Below the pieces are notes generated by a model. That model worked only from the letters and a program-made list of their open reading frames with translations. It made no database searches and was not told where the DNA came from. Made by a program: the position numbers and the translations under genes. This document shows, one piece after another, positions 47,932 through 60,983 of a stretch of 64,000 nt of DNA. Source of the stretch: Phascolomyces articulosus (taxonomy: Eukaryota; Mucoromycota; Mucoromycetes; Mucorales; Lichtheimiaceae); NCBI GenBank assembly GCA_025677815.1, contig JAIXMP010000024.1, forward strand, positions 62,001-126,000, read 5' to 3'. How positions within the stretch are numbered: position 1 is the first letter of the stretch; each line of letters begins with the position of its first letter.

Positions 47932-49547
47932 CAATAAAAAAATCTCGGCCAGTCCATGAAGACCTTAGATTTCTACCTAGAAAAACATTGTTTTATTAAA
48001 CGGATTATATATAAAGAAATAAATTATAAAAATGCTAGAATATCTACTACTGATTCTATAATCTTCTTGAAGTGAGAGGAGAGAAAAATAGCGACAAAAT
48101 TGAAGTAGATGATGGTTGGGAGCATATATACTTCTATTAGTGTAAATCGAAGATCTAAATCAAACAATTATATATAGCATACATTTAGTAATACTTGACC
48201 TTCTTCAATTTTAAAAGCAAGTTTTAACTCAAAGTGGGAACATCCCTAGTATATAATGACATTGTACGGGAATGTTGGATGCATTATTGTACTCTTTTCT
48301 TGATTGTACAGGAATACGATACATACGTAATATTTGGTCATAAACAGTGTACCCGCCGAATTATTTTCGTGGGTGAGTAACTCCTCGGGCTATATATTCT
48401 TGTTTAGGAAAACTTTGGTCATAAAAGACACGTTACTTTGTAAAGTTCTTTTGTGTACCTAATAACATTTATACAATTCTGATAACGTCTTATGTAAAAT
48501 CATAAATAAAAAGTATCTGGTAGTTATGCAAATATAATGGTATATAAACGATGATATATATATTTAGAATATCGAATAAATATAATTATATTTACGCTGC
48601 GAAACAGGCTATTCGTCCATCGGAACAACATGCCATGTCTCATCCTAAAAATCAAATAATAATAATGAAACAAAATTGTCAATAAACGTGCCCAACATGT
48701 TTGGGATATGGGAAGAAACTTGATTATTATACAATCCAGCAGTGTACATATATTAATGATAGCTATTCTTCGTTGAACCGAATTTTTATATGTGGATGAT
48801 GAGACGATATACAGGTAACTAAGTACCATATTCTGATGAGTTGGTTCGAGCCATCGACTCGCGAGTCAAAAAAAAAGACTTGACTTACGAGTCGAATTTT
48901 ACAAGTTCTATGGTCTTCATCTGTAGCTGCTTGCAGTATTGAGGTCTGGTATAAAGTATTCATTATAATAAAAGCCACCTTTATAGCAAAATTAATAAAA
49001 ATTAAAGTGGTAAAAAATCGGCAGTTTTATAAAGAATACTTCAATATCAAGTCAAATATAAATAAAATATTACTAATAAATAAAAAAACAGATACGTAAT
49101 GGGTTATTAATACTAAATCTTAGATATTGGATACTAATTTATATAGGTAAAACTGACACACTGCGAATAAAGAGCCATAGAATTTAGTTTTGAAAGAAAT
49201 AAAGAGGAAAAATACTGTTATTTAATTATAGGAATGCAGTGCTCCATTACTGTAGCCAGTCTCTTTTTCACAGTAAATGCTTTAAGAGTAGTTGGAAAAA
49301 ACTTGCATCACCCTGTATAAAAAAGATGACAAGAATATACTCATACTCATTATTTTGTACAACAGATCAATTGCAATGAGGATTAGAAAACACAGTTATA
49401 CATCATTATTTATTTTGATTGGTATATACAACTATCTTGGCTGTCTCTTAGGATTAAAAATAATAACAGCCTTTCTTTATTAATTAATAATAAATTCTAC
49501 CAATATATTTGTACACATGTATATAATCAACATCATCCACAAAAAAA
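47932..49547. other. Gene-free AT-rich stretch
   Basis: No supported coding region. The only eye-catching structure is a perfect 12-bp palindrome GACTCGCGAGTC at 48,856-48,867, followed after an A-run by a second arm CGAGTCG (48,888-48,894). The right end is the 3' side of the hydrolase gene. Confidence 0.5.
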
Positions 49548-51391
49548 TTATACATTTGAATTATTATTCTTTTTCTTCGAGACTTCCTTTACAATGGCAC
49601 TCAAGATAGACATGCTTCTGTCATCCGGAGACTTTACAGTAGTAATACCATTCATATGATATGCGAATCCAATCTTGTATTCATCGTTCCAAAGGAACGT
49701 GGAACCTCCAAGACCTGGCCACCCAACAAATTGTACACCTTCCACCTCAAAGTCATCGTGATTTCCCCAGCCACCTCTGACAAAATCCAAGGTTCGTCTG
49801 AACAAGATATCGTAATCCAAAGGAACTGATTCGGTTACAAAATCATACGTTTCAGTTTTTAATAAATCTGGTTCACCCTCCACAATAGCTTTGCCTCTAT
49901 TGGCCATCATAGCTGCTAATTTGGCAATCTAATTATTTCAGATTATTAAAAGAATAATGATTGAGCAGTGATAAAAAATATATAAATACCATCAATTATA
50001 AATACCACCACTAAATTTTGTTTTGTATATATATATATATATATAATTCAAACTTACTGATCGGGCATTTGTATGACCAGAATAAGATGGTCCTTCAATA
50101 CGACGAAGTCGAAGAGAAGGGAAATCGCTGATTTTAACACCATCAGGTAAACTGGCACCTGTCTTCTTCATATTTTCATCTGGATTCAGAATTGCATGGA
50201 CAAATCTTTTAATACCCAATTGTTCGATGATACGTGCCAGGCGGATTGTATTTGGTGCCATGTAAAATAAACTGATACGATCATCATATTTTTCTTCAAA
50301 GGGACGTAAGTTCCATTCAATACCATATTTTTCGTTGAGTTCAGCAGCAACATCATTTACAGTACATCCAGCCACACGCTTCAGGATTTCATTAATATAC
50401 CATCCGCGTGTTGTAGCATGATAACTACGTTGTCGAATACCTCCAAAAATATGTGGTTGCTCGGCTAAAATGCGTGAAAAACGCTCAGGATCCTCAGCCT
50501 CCGCAGCTGTAACACCATTATCCAAATATCCAACACCTGCAGCATGTTGCATCTAAAAATAATACACGCATGATACAATTATTCATTAGTAATAGGTACG
50601 CTAAAACAATGTTATTGAACGAAGAGGCTATTCAATGGATGAAAATAGTAGTAGGAAATGGAGCTAATAGTAAGTGTAAATATTTATATTTACCAAATCA
50701 CCTAATGTTACATTTTCCTTGTTTCCTTGTGCAAATTCTGGCCAATATGTCGAAATCTTTTCATCATATGACAAAACTCCTTTTTCTACAAATTGGGCAA
50801 CCACAATGGATGTCTAAAAAAAACCAAGAACAATCATTATGCAAAAAAGTTTGAGTATATGTTACATGTGAGTCTGTGATCTTCCCCACTTTCTACGGGC
50901 CGATTGATTAGCCAGTAAGGAACACCCGCGGTAATCTTGCAAGAAAAAAAAATAGTTACCAAAGCCTTTGTACTTGAGAAAACCATTTGTAAAGTTTTAT
51001 CGGTATATGGGATTTTTTTCTCTCGGTTTTGCCAACCTCCTTGAATATCCAAAACAAGTTCACCGTCAACATAGGCAGCAGTAGCAGCACCAACTTCTTC
51101 TCCTGAAAAGAAGTTTTGTTTAAAAACTTCTTGAGCGGCAGTGTAATCTTCGTGAACATAACCATTGAATGGCACATTGTAGAGACGGTCACATTCATGT
51201 CCAAATACTGAACATGTCCACGGAGTAAATGACCCATGGCTCACATATCGCTTTAACGCAACGGCTCCTACAATCGATGATACTGCTGTTAATCGAAATA
51301 CTCCCCAAAGAATGGAGCATTTTTTGCTGGTTGTCGACTTGATCTCTGAAGACGGGTGGGTCACATTATTTTTTTTCTTGGAGGAAGCCAT
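49548..51391 (-). CDS. Membrane-anchored serine beta-lactamase-like hydrolase
   Basis: Four exons (50960-51391, 50694-50813, 50058-50552, 49548-49928), all phase 0, give 475 aa. A basic N-terminus and one hydrophobic segment (about residues 26-46) suggest an N-terminal signal anchor. The SxxK motif of class C beta-lactamases/penicillin-binding esterases is present as SSTK (S139-K142), followed by the expected LMQHAAGVGYL helix motif formed across a splice junction. A C-terminal GWPGLGGSTFLW occupies the place of the KTG/HTG motif. The family includes LACTB-type proteases and EstB/LovD-like esterases; the substrate here cannot be told, and antibiotic resistance should not be inferred. The downstream 3' UTR is short. 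Confidence 0.87.
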
Positions 51392-53330
51392 CTTGCTCTG
51401 GAAAATGTCTGAAGCAAGGAGAGAGGAAGAAAGACAAAAAAAAAAAAAAAAAAGCTAGCGATAAGTTCATTAAAGGGAAAGAAATCGGACTCTATTTCCG
51501 GGTCCGAATCAATTTAATGCTTGACAAGATTTCCTCGTTTTACAAAACCGTTTTTGGTGTGTGTCACGAAAATCAAGTATCTATCAAATAGAGAACCTTT
51601 GAAATATACTACAAGTTATAGAAAAATTGAACCAATAGATTTTTGTTTCTTTTTTCAAAAGTATAACATAACGCCACCAAAGCGGTAAAATAAATCTTGA
51701 CCTTACTGTATAATGTATTATGAGAAATAAAATGGTCAAGAAAAAGGAGTGAGGAACAGTTACAACTTTTCATCACTCTATCGAGAATGGTCTAGTGGAT
51801 TGCTTTTACCTTTAACCATTTTCTTTTCATAAAACATTATATACAATCTTATTAGTATACCTTAATTAACCTTTTTTACTTGGTTATCAACATTTTAATC
51901 AAAAGTAGTAATAATAACTGGTTTTTAACAAGTATTTACATTATGTTGTCATTTGATGTTTAATTACTGGAATAGAATGAAATAAACGTATACAAAAGGA
52001 AGGCATATTTACGCATATATAGCCAGTAGTGATAGCAGAGAGAAATTGTAATGCAAGCCTGATGGCTTGTTTATATTCTGCAGGGATTCGAAGTTCAACA
52101 AGTTATATTGGTCACGGTGATGTTCAACTAAGGTATGATATAAATGTCAACAGACTGCATTGTACTTTTTCTAGCCCCTTTATACTGCATCTACGACCCT
52201 GTCTTGTAAAATATGTATGTTGTGTAAAAAAAAAAAAACGCCCTGTCAATTTTGGCAATGTGTAAGAGTAGAATGGAGATTCTTTACCTTTTTTTTTTTT
52301 TATAATAGGAGTGGTATTTTTAAATACGTTCATCAATTAGAGGTAGATTAATATACATTAATAATAATAATATTCTACATATTTAACATATAGGTAATAG
52401 TTACATCTCATACCTAAATATACTTATAAGATAGTGAATGCAGTTTTTGTGATGGCGTAAATGTTCAAAGGACATGGTTGGAAATGAGAATAAACAGCTT
52501 AATAAAGGGTGTTGGGCGTTACCTAGGGGAAGTTACGGTGTGCACCATGCATACATGCATGAAGATTGTAAAATGTAGGTTTTCCGCTTTTGATAATAAA
52601 TAAGACACATTCAAGTGAACACTGGTAGTAAGAGAGCCATTAAGACAATACTGTATATAATGAGAAAAAGAATCAATAAAATGCCTAATTATATTCGGTT
52701 ATACATATTTAATGTACGTATTTTCTTATCTAAGCGATTTTCTATGCACAGGGAATCTATATTATGTCATTTTCGCCTGTGCAGATACTGCTCACAACTG
52801 CTGAAGACTCATCATTGATTAATAAAGAATAGTGCTATTATTCTTATTGATTGAATGTATATGTGATTATTTATTAATAGTTCTGTCAGCACTCAATATT
52901 TTATACGCACCAAAAAATCATTACTTATATAGATATCTATAGCCATAGAAAGCAATATATTGATATAGAAAACATGTTGAGTTTCAGATAATGAGGAATA
53001 AAGTTGTTGATCAATATATATATATCATTATGTACTGTATAGTGCACCTACTTATATTGATTATAAAATAAGAAACTGTGTAAGAAAGGCAAGAGATCAA
53101 GATTATTGCATTTCGCCCATTGGATTTAGCCCCTTGCATTTCATAAACATGTATTATATCTAAGGTAAAGGTTACTCAATATGCACTCAAAATATACACA
53201 ACTAATAAATTGACGACAATGCATAAAAGGATTGCAAGTACAATATGAGCATCTATAAAAAGGGAGATTTTTTCTTTTATGTCCCAACATCTCATCTTTT
53301 CTTCAAGTTTTTCTTTGAAAAGAAGAAAAA
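51392..53330. other. Gene-free stretch with hydrolase promoter
   Basis: The left part is the promoter of the minus-strand hydrolase gene, with an A18 run at about 51,437. The rest is AT-rich without a supported gene. The last 100 bp (53,230-53,330) contain a TATA-like stretch and T/C-rich leader in front of the small secreted peptide gene. Confidence 0.45.
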
Positions 53331-53683
53331 ATGGCTCAATTCTCATTTATTACCTCTGCTCTTACCGTATTTTGTTTAACGATTATTTCTGTTATTGTTC
53401 AAGCAGCACCTATAAATGACAAAACGGGCGGAGCTTTATCAACTATGGAAAAAAGATATACATAATAATTATTTAACACTTTATATAAAAATTATTTATA
53501 CTTAATTAAATAGCATCAAATTTCTGTAACAGACACGATACTGCAAATGGTTTTGATTCATGTGCTCTGGTCTATTCAATTGGAAATACTGTCAGTGGTG
53601 TCATCACTGGTGTGGGAGGAGGATCGGGCACCCATAATCATTATCCTCCTCAAGCGGATAGTAATCATGCAGGTACTCAATAA
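53331..53683 (+). CDS. Small secreted KR-processed peptide precursor, donor site lost
   Basis: The frame from 53,331 encodes MAQFSFITSALTVFCLTIIS, then VIVQAAP, a clear signal peptide with an AxA-type cleavage site, followed by a short propeptide ending in MEKR. Read straight through, it stops after 44 aa (EKRYT-stop). An intron 53456-53532 would restore a 91-aa precursor: its acceptor AACAG at 53,532 joins AAA-AG to ACACGATACT and gives EKR-HDTANGFDSCALVYSIG, a Gly-rich middle and a stop at 53,683. The donor, however, reads AAG-ATATACAT instead of the expected AAG-GTATACAT. A Kex2-type cut after KR would release a ~50-residue peptide. The function is unknown. It could be a secreted effector or signalling peptide, or a freshly broken gene. 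Confidence 0.5.
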
Positions 53684-53814
53684 ACACTTAACATCAACAC
53701 GAAGGGTTCTCTTAGCCTATTACCTATAATATATTCTATATAAGGTTGCTTTTTTTAAAATACATACTGAGCACTTGAATAAAAAGTCACTACTATAAAT
53801 ACAACGTTGCATAT

Positions 53815-54600
53815 ACCAAAAGAAGTTACGATTATAAGGCGAGAGATTTTTTCACAAGTACCTTGGGGAAAAAAGAATTAACGGAATTATTCCGTGTGTA
53901 AGGATGACGTGTATGTCGAAAGTCAATGGCCCGAGAGTTCCACCAAAAAGCTGGTATGTATGCGGGTGGTGGTCGAATTTTGTTCTGTGTTGTCTAATTT
54001 GATGCAGTATCTGAATTATGAAATATATATATATATATATTCTTTTTATTTTTTCAATCTCCAGAGATGCTTAGTCAATAAAAAATTCGATGAGATAGCA
54101 TATCTTCTGTGCTGGTAAGAGGGATTATCTTTATTATTCCACTAAATTCTTTCTACTAGTATTTAAAGTCAATTCTTGTAGCGAGGTAACAACCATAATA
54201 TCTGACACCTGCGTTCCAATGATCAAATTGTTCTTGTTAAAACATACTGGCCGGATATTCTTTATATTGCCAAATTGCTCTCTATGAATATCTGCAAGTT
54301 TCCTTCGTCAATAAGCTTCAACAGCATTGGTAATAATTGCTTAATTGTGTCGTAGTATATTTTTAGTATTAGATGTTACACTTGCTGCGCCAGTACATAA
54401 CCTTATATAAAGGTAAAAATAAATATTTAGCTTTTGACCTGGCGGATCACTGTTCTTGTCCTTTATATTTGTTGATTGTTGTAAAGAAGTATTCGTGCTC
54501 CTGGCTTGGCGTCGCCGCCAGACAACGCAAAAACAGAAACGACAATTGTTTTTAATGTTATACACTATGGAGCCAGCAAAGAGTGTAGCCGAAAAGTATT
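53815..54600 (+). pseudogene. Remnant of a decayed protein-coding locus
   Basis: Plus-strand frames carry protein-like fragments interrupted by stops: KARDFFTSTLGKKELTELFR ending at a stop near 53,900, then KDDVYVESQWPESSTKKLV after it, then VKTYWPDILYIAKLLSMNIC with a following KFPSSISFNS near 54,240-54,320, and a Leu/Cys-rich fragment at 54,373-54,555. They are spaced like exons of one gene but are not joinable without frame repairs. I do not recognise the family. Confidence 0.3.
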
Positions 54601-56078
54601 TTATCTCTGAATTAAACGATCAATCTCTATTCAATGTATTGTATAGCTCATTATACAGTGGCAAATATTTATGACCCAAGAGTAATGCTGAATAAGGTGA
54701 CATCACACCATGAGAAGATTTCAGAACATTCGGAACAAACCGAATACGTATCTTCTCAGCAAGTGTCCGTTTTCTCGCACAAATGATATTGTAATGCGAT
54801 CGAAATTTTTTTAACAAGTAAAAATTTAAAGGTTTTTTTTGTAGGGAACATGGTCCATTTTTAATGAAAGTTTTAAGCAGATATTGGTTGAAGGCAAATT
54901 GATCTGGTGCTGATTAATTTATGCTATTGCACCTTGTATTCGCCACAGAGAAGAGAGGAAAACCCATTTTGGGTATTAACATATTTGGACGATATAAATA
55001 TTATATAACAATAAAAAATAAAGCATCATCATTAATCTACCAGTAAAAAGATATAATGGGTTGCTAGATATGATAATATTTTGTAGTTCAACAGAGATTT
55101 ACTGGATAATATCACTGGACTGTAAGTACATCAAGTATACAAACAAATCATTAGTGTGGCGGCTATTATGATTGATTGTATACAATTTATATTTTATATA
55201 TACACAATAAAATCTACGTCTTGTTATTCTATCAACATTTCTTATTGACCTGCTGTTCTTATATAAATGATTTTATTTTATTATGGTCAGCGTTCTCTTT
55301 TTTTTTTTGACCAGGAGTTATGTAGTACATAAGGATATTTATTTGGAGAGTATTATCTTAGTAGAAGTCATGATGTTTTGATTTGTTATGTGTATTTTTA
55401 CGGGTTACAGGGTGCATCATCCAGGATCATTCTATCATGCATGATTAAAAAAGAAACCTAATTATGCAAGGTCTTGCATAGTGTTGTAACCAAGTGTGTT
55501 ACCATGAAGGATCAGCTATTTTTTATAGTTGATTATAAACCGTTCCAACTTGCTATTTATTCTAGTTTATATGTTACTGTATAGAAATCTGATTGTTGCC
55601 TTCTTCTATTATTATTAATAATAAATTCACAATGTTCCAAGTTATTAGAAACATATGAATATGCAAGGCTTTATTATTAGCATGATGATTATTGTTGCAC
55701 ATGGATGCATATGAATTGTTGGTAATACAGCCTTTTTTTTCGCCGATAAAATAATAATATATAAATGACGAGGTGGTGATGTTAATATACGACATAGTAT
55801 ATTTTGTTTGTTAATAAGCGATCCAGGTTTTTAATTCATATGAAATATTTAAAAGTGGTTTATTATGTTGGATTGGAATTCTTACTATCAATAACTTCAT
55901 TATAAAAGACCCGGAACCGTTGCCCATCCATGCACGGCTTTACTCCACATTGGGTAATTCGTGAAACTTTAAAAAATACCTTTTTTTTGATCAACCTCCT
56001 CCTTTGCTTCACTCGTCTTTCTCTCTTTCTTTTTCCTCTTTTTATTATTATTGTTTCTTTTTTCATTAACATACAACA
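54601..56078. other. Gene-free AT-rich stretch
   Basis: No supported gene. The right end (55,990-56,070) is T/C-rich and is probably the leader of the NTF2-like gene. Confidence 0.45.
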
Positions 56079-57382
56079 ATGACCGATGTTGAAACCAATG
56101 CTCAACTTGAAAACTCATCTAACGACCTTATAAAAAGTAAATCGACCTCCTTTTTTTCTTTTCTTTTCTTTTCTCTTTTTTTCCCAGGTTCCTGCAACAA
56201 ACCCAAAAAATAGAAAATCCATAACCCCAAAACGCACAAAACCTTTTTTTTTCGTTGGGTACAATTCTTTTAATAGCTTTATTAACGTTCAATGTACGTA
56301 TAAACCTATAGATATCATTGAAGATTTATTTTCATACAGCACATTACGATGGAAACGTATACTTGAATATTATTATTTTGAAGATGCTGTTTTGACTTCA
56401 CCCATTATGAGTACAGAAGGAATCAGCAACATTCAATAGTACGTAACAACAAACAAACATACATAAAGAAACGATAAACCCTATTTTATTTTTCCCTTTT
56501 CTATATCTATATACTTATATAAAAATCAACAACAAATTTTATAGCGTTTATACAGTATGGCAAGCATTGAATCGAACAGCACCTACGATCAATAATATTG
56601 TTTTTGACGGGTAAGAAAAAGAAAAGAAAAGGGAGCAACTAATCAGGTTTTTTTTTACTTAAGGGAATCATGATGTAATTCACGTGTAAAGGTGGTGGTG
56701 GGCTATTTTTTTTTCTGGCTTTCCCAAACTTTTAACCACGATTTTTTTTTTATTTTTTTTTACAAAGACGTACGGCCGTGATTCATCTTACACAAAACTT
56801 ATCACCAAGTATGTTTCCATCATTTGTAAAACTTCAAGTACCTGCCATTACCACCCTTCATTTCCGTGAAACAGAACGGGATAGTGGATTATTGAAAATT
56901 TATCGACAGGAAGATAGTTGGACATTGGAAGGTAAGAAATCCTTAATAAATCCTATTTTTCACATGAAAAAAAAAGACACTCATTCAAAGTAATAAAGCT
57001 AATAGTAATAAATTTAATAAAAGGGCTCATCCAATCTGTACCACTGATCTCATTTTGGTACAACCATGTTTTACGAGTGATCATGGGCAAATTAGTGACA
57101 GCAACAGGCGATCTTTTGGATGCAGCTTTGCGTCATGCCCATAAAATGTCCATGCGTGGTCGAGAAATTCAACGACGAAGTCGTGATCTTGCCATTGAAA
57201 ATATGGAAAAATTGGATGAATATCGAGCTAACTTACATGAAAATTATCTTGAAGGTATCCGTGGATGGAGAGAAAATTATCTTATTGAAGAAGATGTCGA
57301 TGTAGATGATATCGAATTTAATGAAGATTATCGACATCATCCACCTATCAAAGAAAGTCGAAATGGAGGCATGTTACTTTAA
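56079..57382 (+). CDS. NTF2-like fold protein (SigF-like family)
   Basis: Five exons (56079-56136, 56312-56438, 56545-56610, 56768-56931, 57024-57382) give 257 aa. Residues ~20-150 have the alternating helix/strand pattern of an NTF2/SnoaL-like fold: an initial helix with RILEYYYFEDAVLTSP, then YVYTVWQALNR, NNIVFDGRTAVIHLTQNLSP, LQVPAITTLHFRET and GLLKIYRQEDSW. This pattern resembles the fungal SigF-like NTF2-like proteins. A hydrophobic stretch (SVPLISFWYNHVLRVIMGKL) and a long charged helix (EIQRRSRDLAIENMEKLDEY) follow, so membrane or lipid-surface association is possible. The function is not established by sequence. It is convergent with the glucanase gene, 425 bp between stops. Confidence 0.65.
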
Positions 57383-57807
57383 ACTTTTCTCCCATCACTA
57401 CTACACATACATACTATTATTATTATGCTATCATTATTATCTTCTATCACATATATCCCAAACATTCCCTCTTATAACATACTTCATACAAACGCCATTT
57501 CTATTCACTCACTATATTATCATATATCACAAATCCACTTCTTGATTTTCGAAATCCCATATATAACAAAATATCCTTTTCTTCATCATTTTATTTCGTA
57601 CACAACAACAACATTTCCACTATATTCCCCTCATCAAATAAAAAAAAATAGCAGTGCCTTCTTCATATTATGCTTCTTTTTTTCATATTCTCTTTTTTTC
57701 TTTGTATATTTATTATTATATCATTTTTTATAAATACGTTATATATAATTATCATATTAAAAAAAAAAAACTTTTTCGGGTAACAAGTATCTAATTCTAT
57801 ATGTATT
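57383..57807. other. Convergent 3' intergenic region
   Basis: The plus strand is pyrimidine-rich (TTTCTC, TTCTTC, CACATAC), with A-runs near 57,640 and 57,760. No gene is seen. Confidence 0.5.
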
Positions 57808-59776
57808 TTAAAGTGAAGGACCTACATCCTTACACGAACTTTGTCTATTATTTGCATCCTTTGGAATCCAGCCTTGTTCCCAACCAAGTAAATAATCCCA
57901 ATGTGGATTAATATGATCTTCAGTCTTGTAAGTCCAAAAGAACCAACCATAACTTGTTTCAAAAGCATCCATTTGTCGTTCAACAAAAGAAAGTAAAAAC
58001 TTTTTATAATCATCATCCCAATGTTTCCAATCTTCCACACCTTGACAACTACAGCCAGGACACACAGGGTGATCGATCTTGGTATCACCATCCACCAAAT
58101 TGCCTTCATAACGCGTGCCTAAACGAACACCATTTAAATATTTACCGCAATCATTGGTGGCTACAGAAAATTCGCCGACCATGGTTGGACCATTATCACG
58201 CATGGAATTATTCAGATCACGTTCCCAAGCGACACATGGGAATTTGGATTGTTTCTCGCGTGGCATGGATACCAAATCATCATCAAAAATAAGGTATGTG
58301 TGAGTTTCTATAAAAAGTGGACATCATTTCCATTTTTGAATGCGGGTTAGATAAAAAAAAAGTGGTCAGATTAATTTCTCGTGGATCAAAAAAAAATAAA
58401 AATAAATATACTTACCAAGAATGACGCGTTGGAAACTTGGATCTTTGAAAAATCCATTCCATGGAGGCATACCCAAGAAACCATCATGATAGGTGAGTAA
58501 AGGACCTTTACCGTCCCCGGTAATCTTGCGGATTTTATCATGACTATCATGGTACCATTGTTTTGCACGATCCTTGTCAACACGGTAAATGGCAGGTTCA
58601 TTCAATACACCAAAAATGGGCACCACATGTTCATATCCAGGTTTGTCAAAAAAGAATTCCATCATTTTGGTGACCGTATCCATTGTTAATTGGCCATACA
58701 TTTCACCATCGGTACCATTGAGCCATCGTACTTGACCTTTTCTTCCAGAATGATTCCAACCATTTTGTGATCCAGGAGCGGTATGCAATTCGACCATGAC
58801 GCGAAGACCATATTTACGAGCCCAGCGAATACCCTTCATCAAATAATCCCATGACAAATTGGGTACAAAAGGTTCTCCTTGCACAGGTGCAATAGCCCAA
58901 TGTCCCGTAGGTATACGGACATGGTTGATACCCATCTTTTGCATATTTTTAAAGTCTTCTTCAGTCACAAATGTTTCATAATGTTTCTTGAGTTGTTCTT
59001 TGGCTTTTTCGGGACCCAATTTTTCACACAATCCCCATTCATCCACCACATTGTCTTGAGCTGGGAATTGATCAAATAAGGAAGGTGTGATGAAGGGTTC
59101 AATGACGAGCCAACCACCCAAGTTGACACCACGGATGGGATCGATACCATATCGGAAATCCTTGTTCAATGGAGGGACATGTGGATTAGCTTGTGCGTTA
59201 TCATCAATGGGTGTACCATCATCATCAGTCTTGGAAAGCCCATCATTGTGATTTCTGTTATTAGAGGAGGATGATCCACCACCTCCTTGTGTATTAAGAC
59301 TTCGTTGGTCTGATCGGTTTACAGCAGAAATAGGGACTGCAATGGCAACAGCAAGGATGGCAAGGATACCAGTCGCTAGGAGAGTACTTTTTAATTTGTT
59401 ACGTGAAAACCAATTGCCTGTCGGAGGCATTGGCTGTGATTTTTCAGCAGTAATGTCTTCTAAAGTACCAGGAGTCCAGGAGGTGTCCCGATAGGGCATG
59501 TTATTACTTGTGTGGCCAAAATCTTGTGGTTGATGGACCGCCGCCGGTTGTGGCGGTGGAGGTGCTGGAGGTGGATCTGTTGATGATGGATCTACATATA
59601 ACAAAGAATGATGAGGATCATCATTTTCATATATTTTTTTTTTAAAAAAAAAGGATAAATAAGGATTAGAATAACAAATTGAAAAATGATAGAATAAGAA
59701 TGATCCACATTCTTATTATTTATTTTTAAAATTTAAATTTGTATCAATTTATAGATATATCAAACTTACTTTGCAT
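57808..59776 (-). CDS. Type II membrane exo-1,3-beta-glucanase (GH5)
   Basis: Three exons (59770-59776, 58416-59591, 57808-58307) give 560 aa. The first exon holds only ATGCAAA; the acceptor at 59,592 joins it in phase. A Pro-rich cytosolic tail (residues 1-65) precedes one membrane helix at ~70-93 (STLLATGILAILAVAIAVPI). A Ser/Gly/Asn-rich stalk follows, then a GH5 catalytic domain from ~155: RGVNLGGWLVIEPFITPSLF, NHVRIPTGHWAI, VELHTAPGSQNGWNHSGRKG. The acid/base is E334 in VLNEPA and the nucleophile E440 in VGEFS, both present. The layout matches Exg2/ExgD-type enzymes that remodel cell-wall 1,3-beta-glucan on the outer face of the plasma membrane. A Cys-rich CPGCSCQGVEDW segment lies in the last third. 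Confidence 0.95.
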
Positions 59777-60887
59777 CGTGATATGTGTTTATTCAGAGAA
59801 AAAAAAAAGGTTTGTTGTGTTCTAAGGAGGTAAGGAATAATTGTAAGTGATTGGAAAATCATTCAACAAAGGCAAATCAGAAAAAAAATAGGGAACTTTT
59901 TATAAATTATTAAATAAAGAATTATTTATTACGATGACTTAAAAAGTAGCAGATCCTTATTGTATTTTGCGAAAATAACTTTTATTCACCTAGTTGTTGT
60001 TGTTGTTATTGTTTATTTAATAAAGGATAATCAGTTTCTATTTGCTTTTTCTAATCGATTAATATGAAAGTTGTTTGTTGTATGAAGTGTCAAATAATTA
60101 TATAATAATATTATAGTATTAATAAACAAGAACGATCGTCCATCATTCGTCATCATTATTGTGTAATAGTTTTAACTATGAGATATAGAGAGTGAACCCT
60201 TACTGCAGCAGCTGTATAAATAATAGAAGAAAAGGGGGTAGGATATATGATCCACCCACAACCCCGTCTGGGCTTTTTCTTTCTTTTCTTTTCTCCTTAG
60301 GTAGTAATGATAATAATATAACATTTGTATATAAAAAAAAACTTTATACAAATCTCCTTATTCAACCTTGATTTAAAGATAAATCACCCAGTAAAACTTG
60401 TTTGTTTATAGATGAAACAAGTTCCCGAATAAACTGCTGCTATTCTTATCAAACCGAGGAAAATACCGAGTTGAAGCAACTATTTTTATATGATGACGAT
60501 TAAAAAAAAGATAATAAATACTAATATGTATAATATATAATTATAACAAGTAAAATGAGCTCCTGTGCAAGACACAGATTACAGTTTAACAATCTACGTG
60601 AATGGTTCCCGCATATCAAAATCCATTTATGCACAGTTCTTTTTCGTTGATGATTCCTTTCTTTTTCTGTACCCCCCATAGTCATCCCCGTGAATACATA
60701 ACTCTCTCTTCTTTTCTGAGGACATATTATTATTTTGAGCATACATGTTTTATTATAATTTCACTAAAAAAGACCTTTTTTTTTGTACTTCTTTTTCTTC
60801 TTCTTCTTTTTTTTTTGTATATAATCAATAAATCAACAAACAAACAAAAACATTATTATTATTTTCATGTATCTTCTTTATTATTAA
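59777..60887. other. Divergent intergenic region, two promoters
   Basis: It separates the glucanase and the Asn-rich gene, transcribed outward. It is AT-rich with T/C-rich leader sequence at 60,640-60,840 before the plus-strand start. A TGAAACAAG-containing stretch near 60,410 is ordinary. No gene is seen. Confidence 0.45.
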
Positions 60888-60950
60888 ATGACCAGTGTAT
60901 CCGCTCTCGCTTTATCAACAACAGCAACTAACAATAACAATAACAATAAC

Positions 60951-60983
<33 letters not shown>

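Noticed and set aside
47522..47934. Phe/Val/Cys-rich minus-strand frames of up to 100 codons
   Set aside because: They are translations of the CACAAAAAA subterminal repeats of the MULE.
53547..53729. 60-codon frame overlapping the secreted peptide gene
   Set aside because: It is in a different frame from the signal-peptide exon continuation; the frame giving EKR-HDTANGF is far more protein-like.
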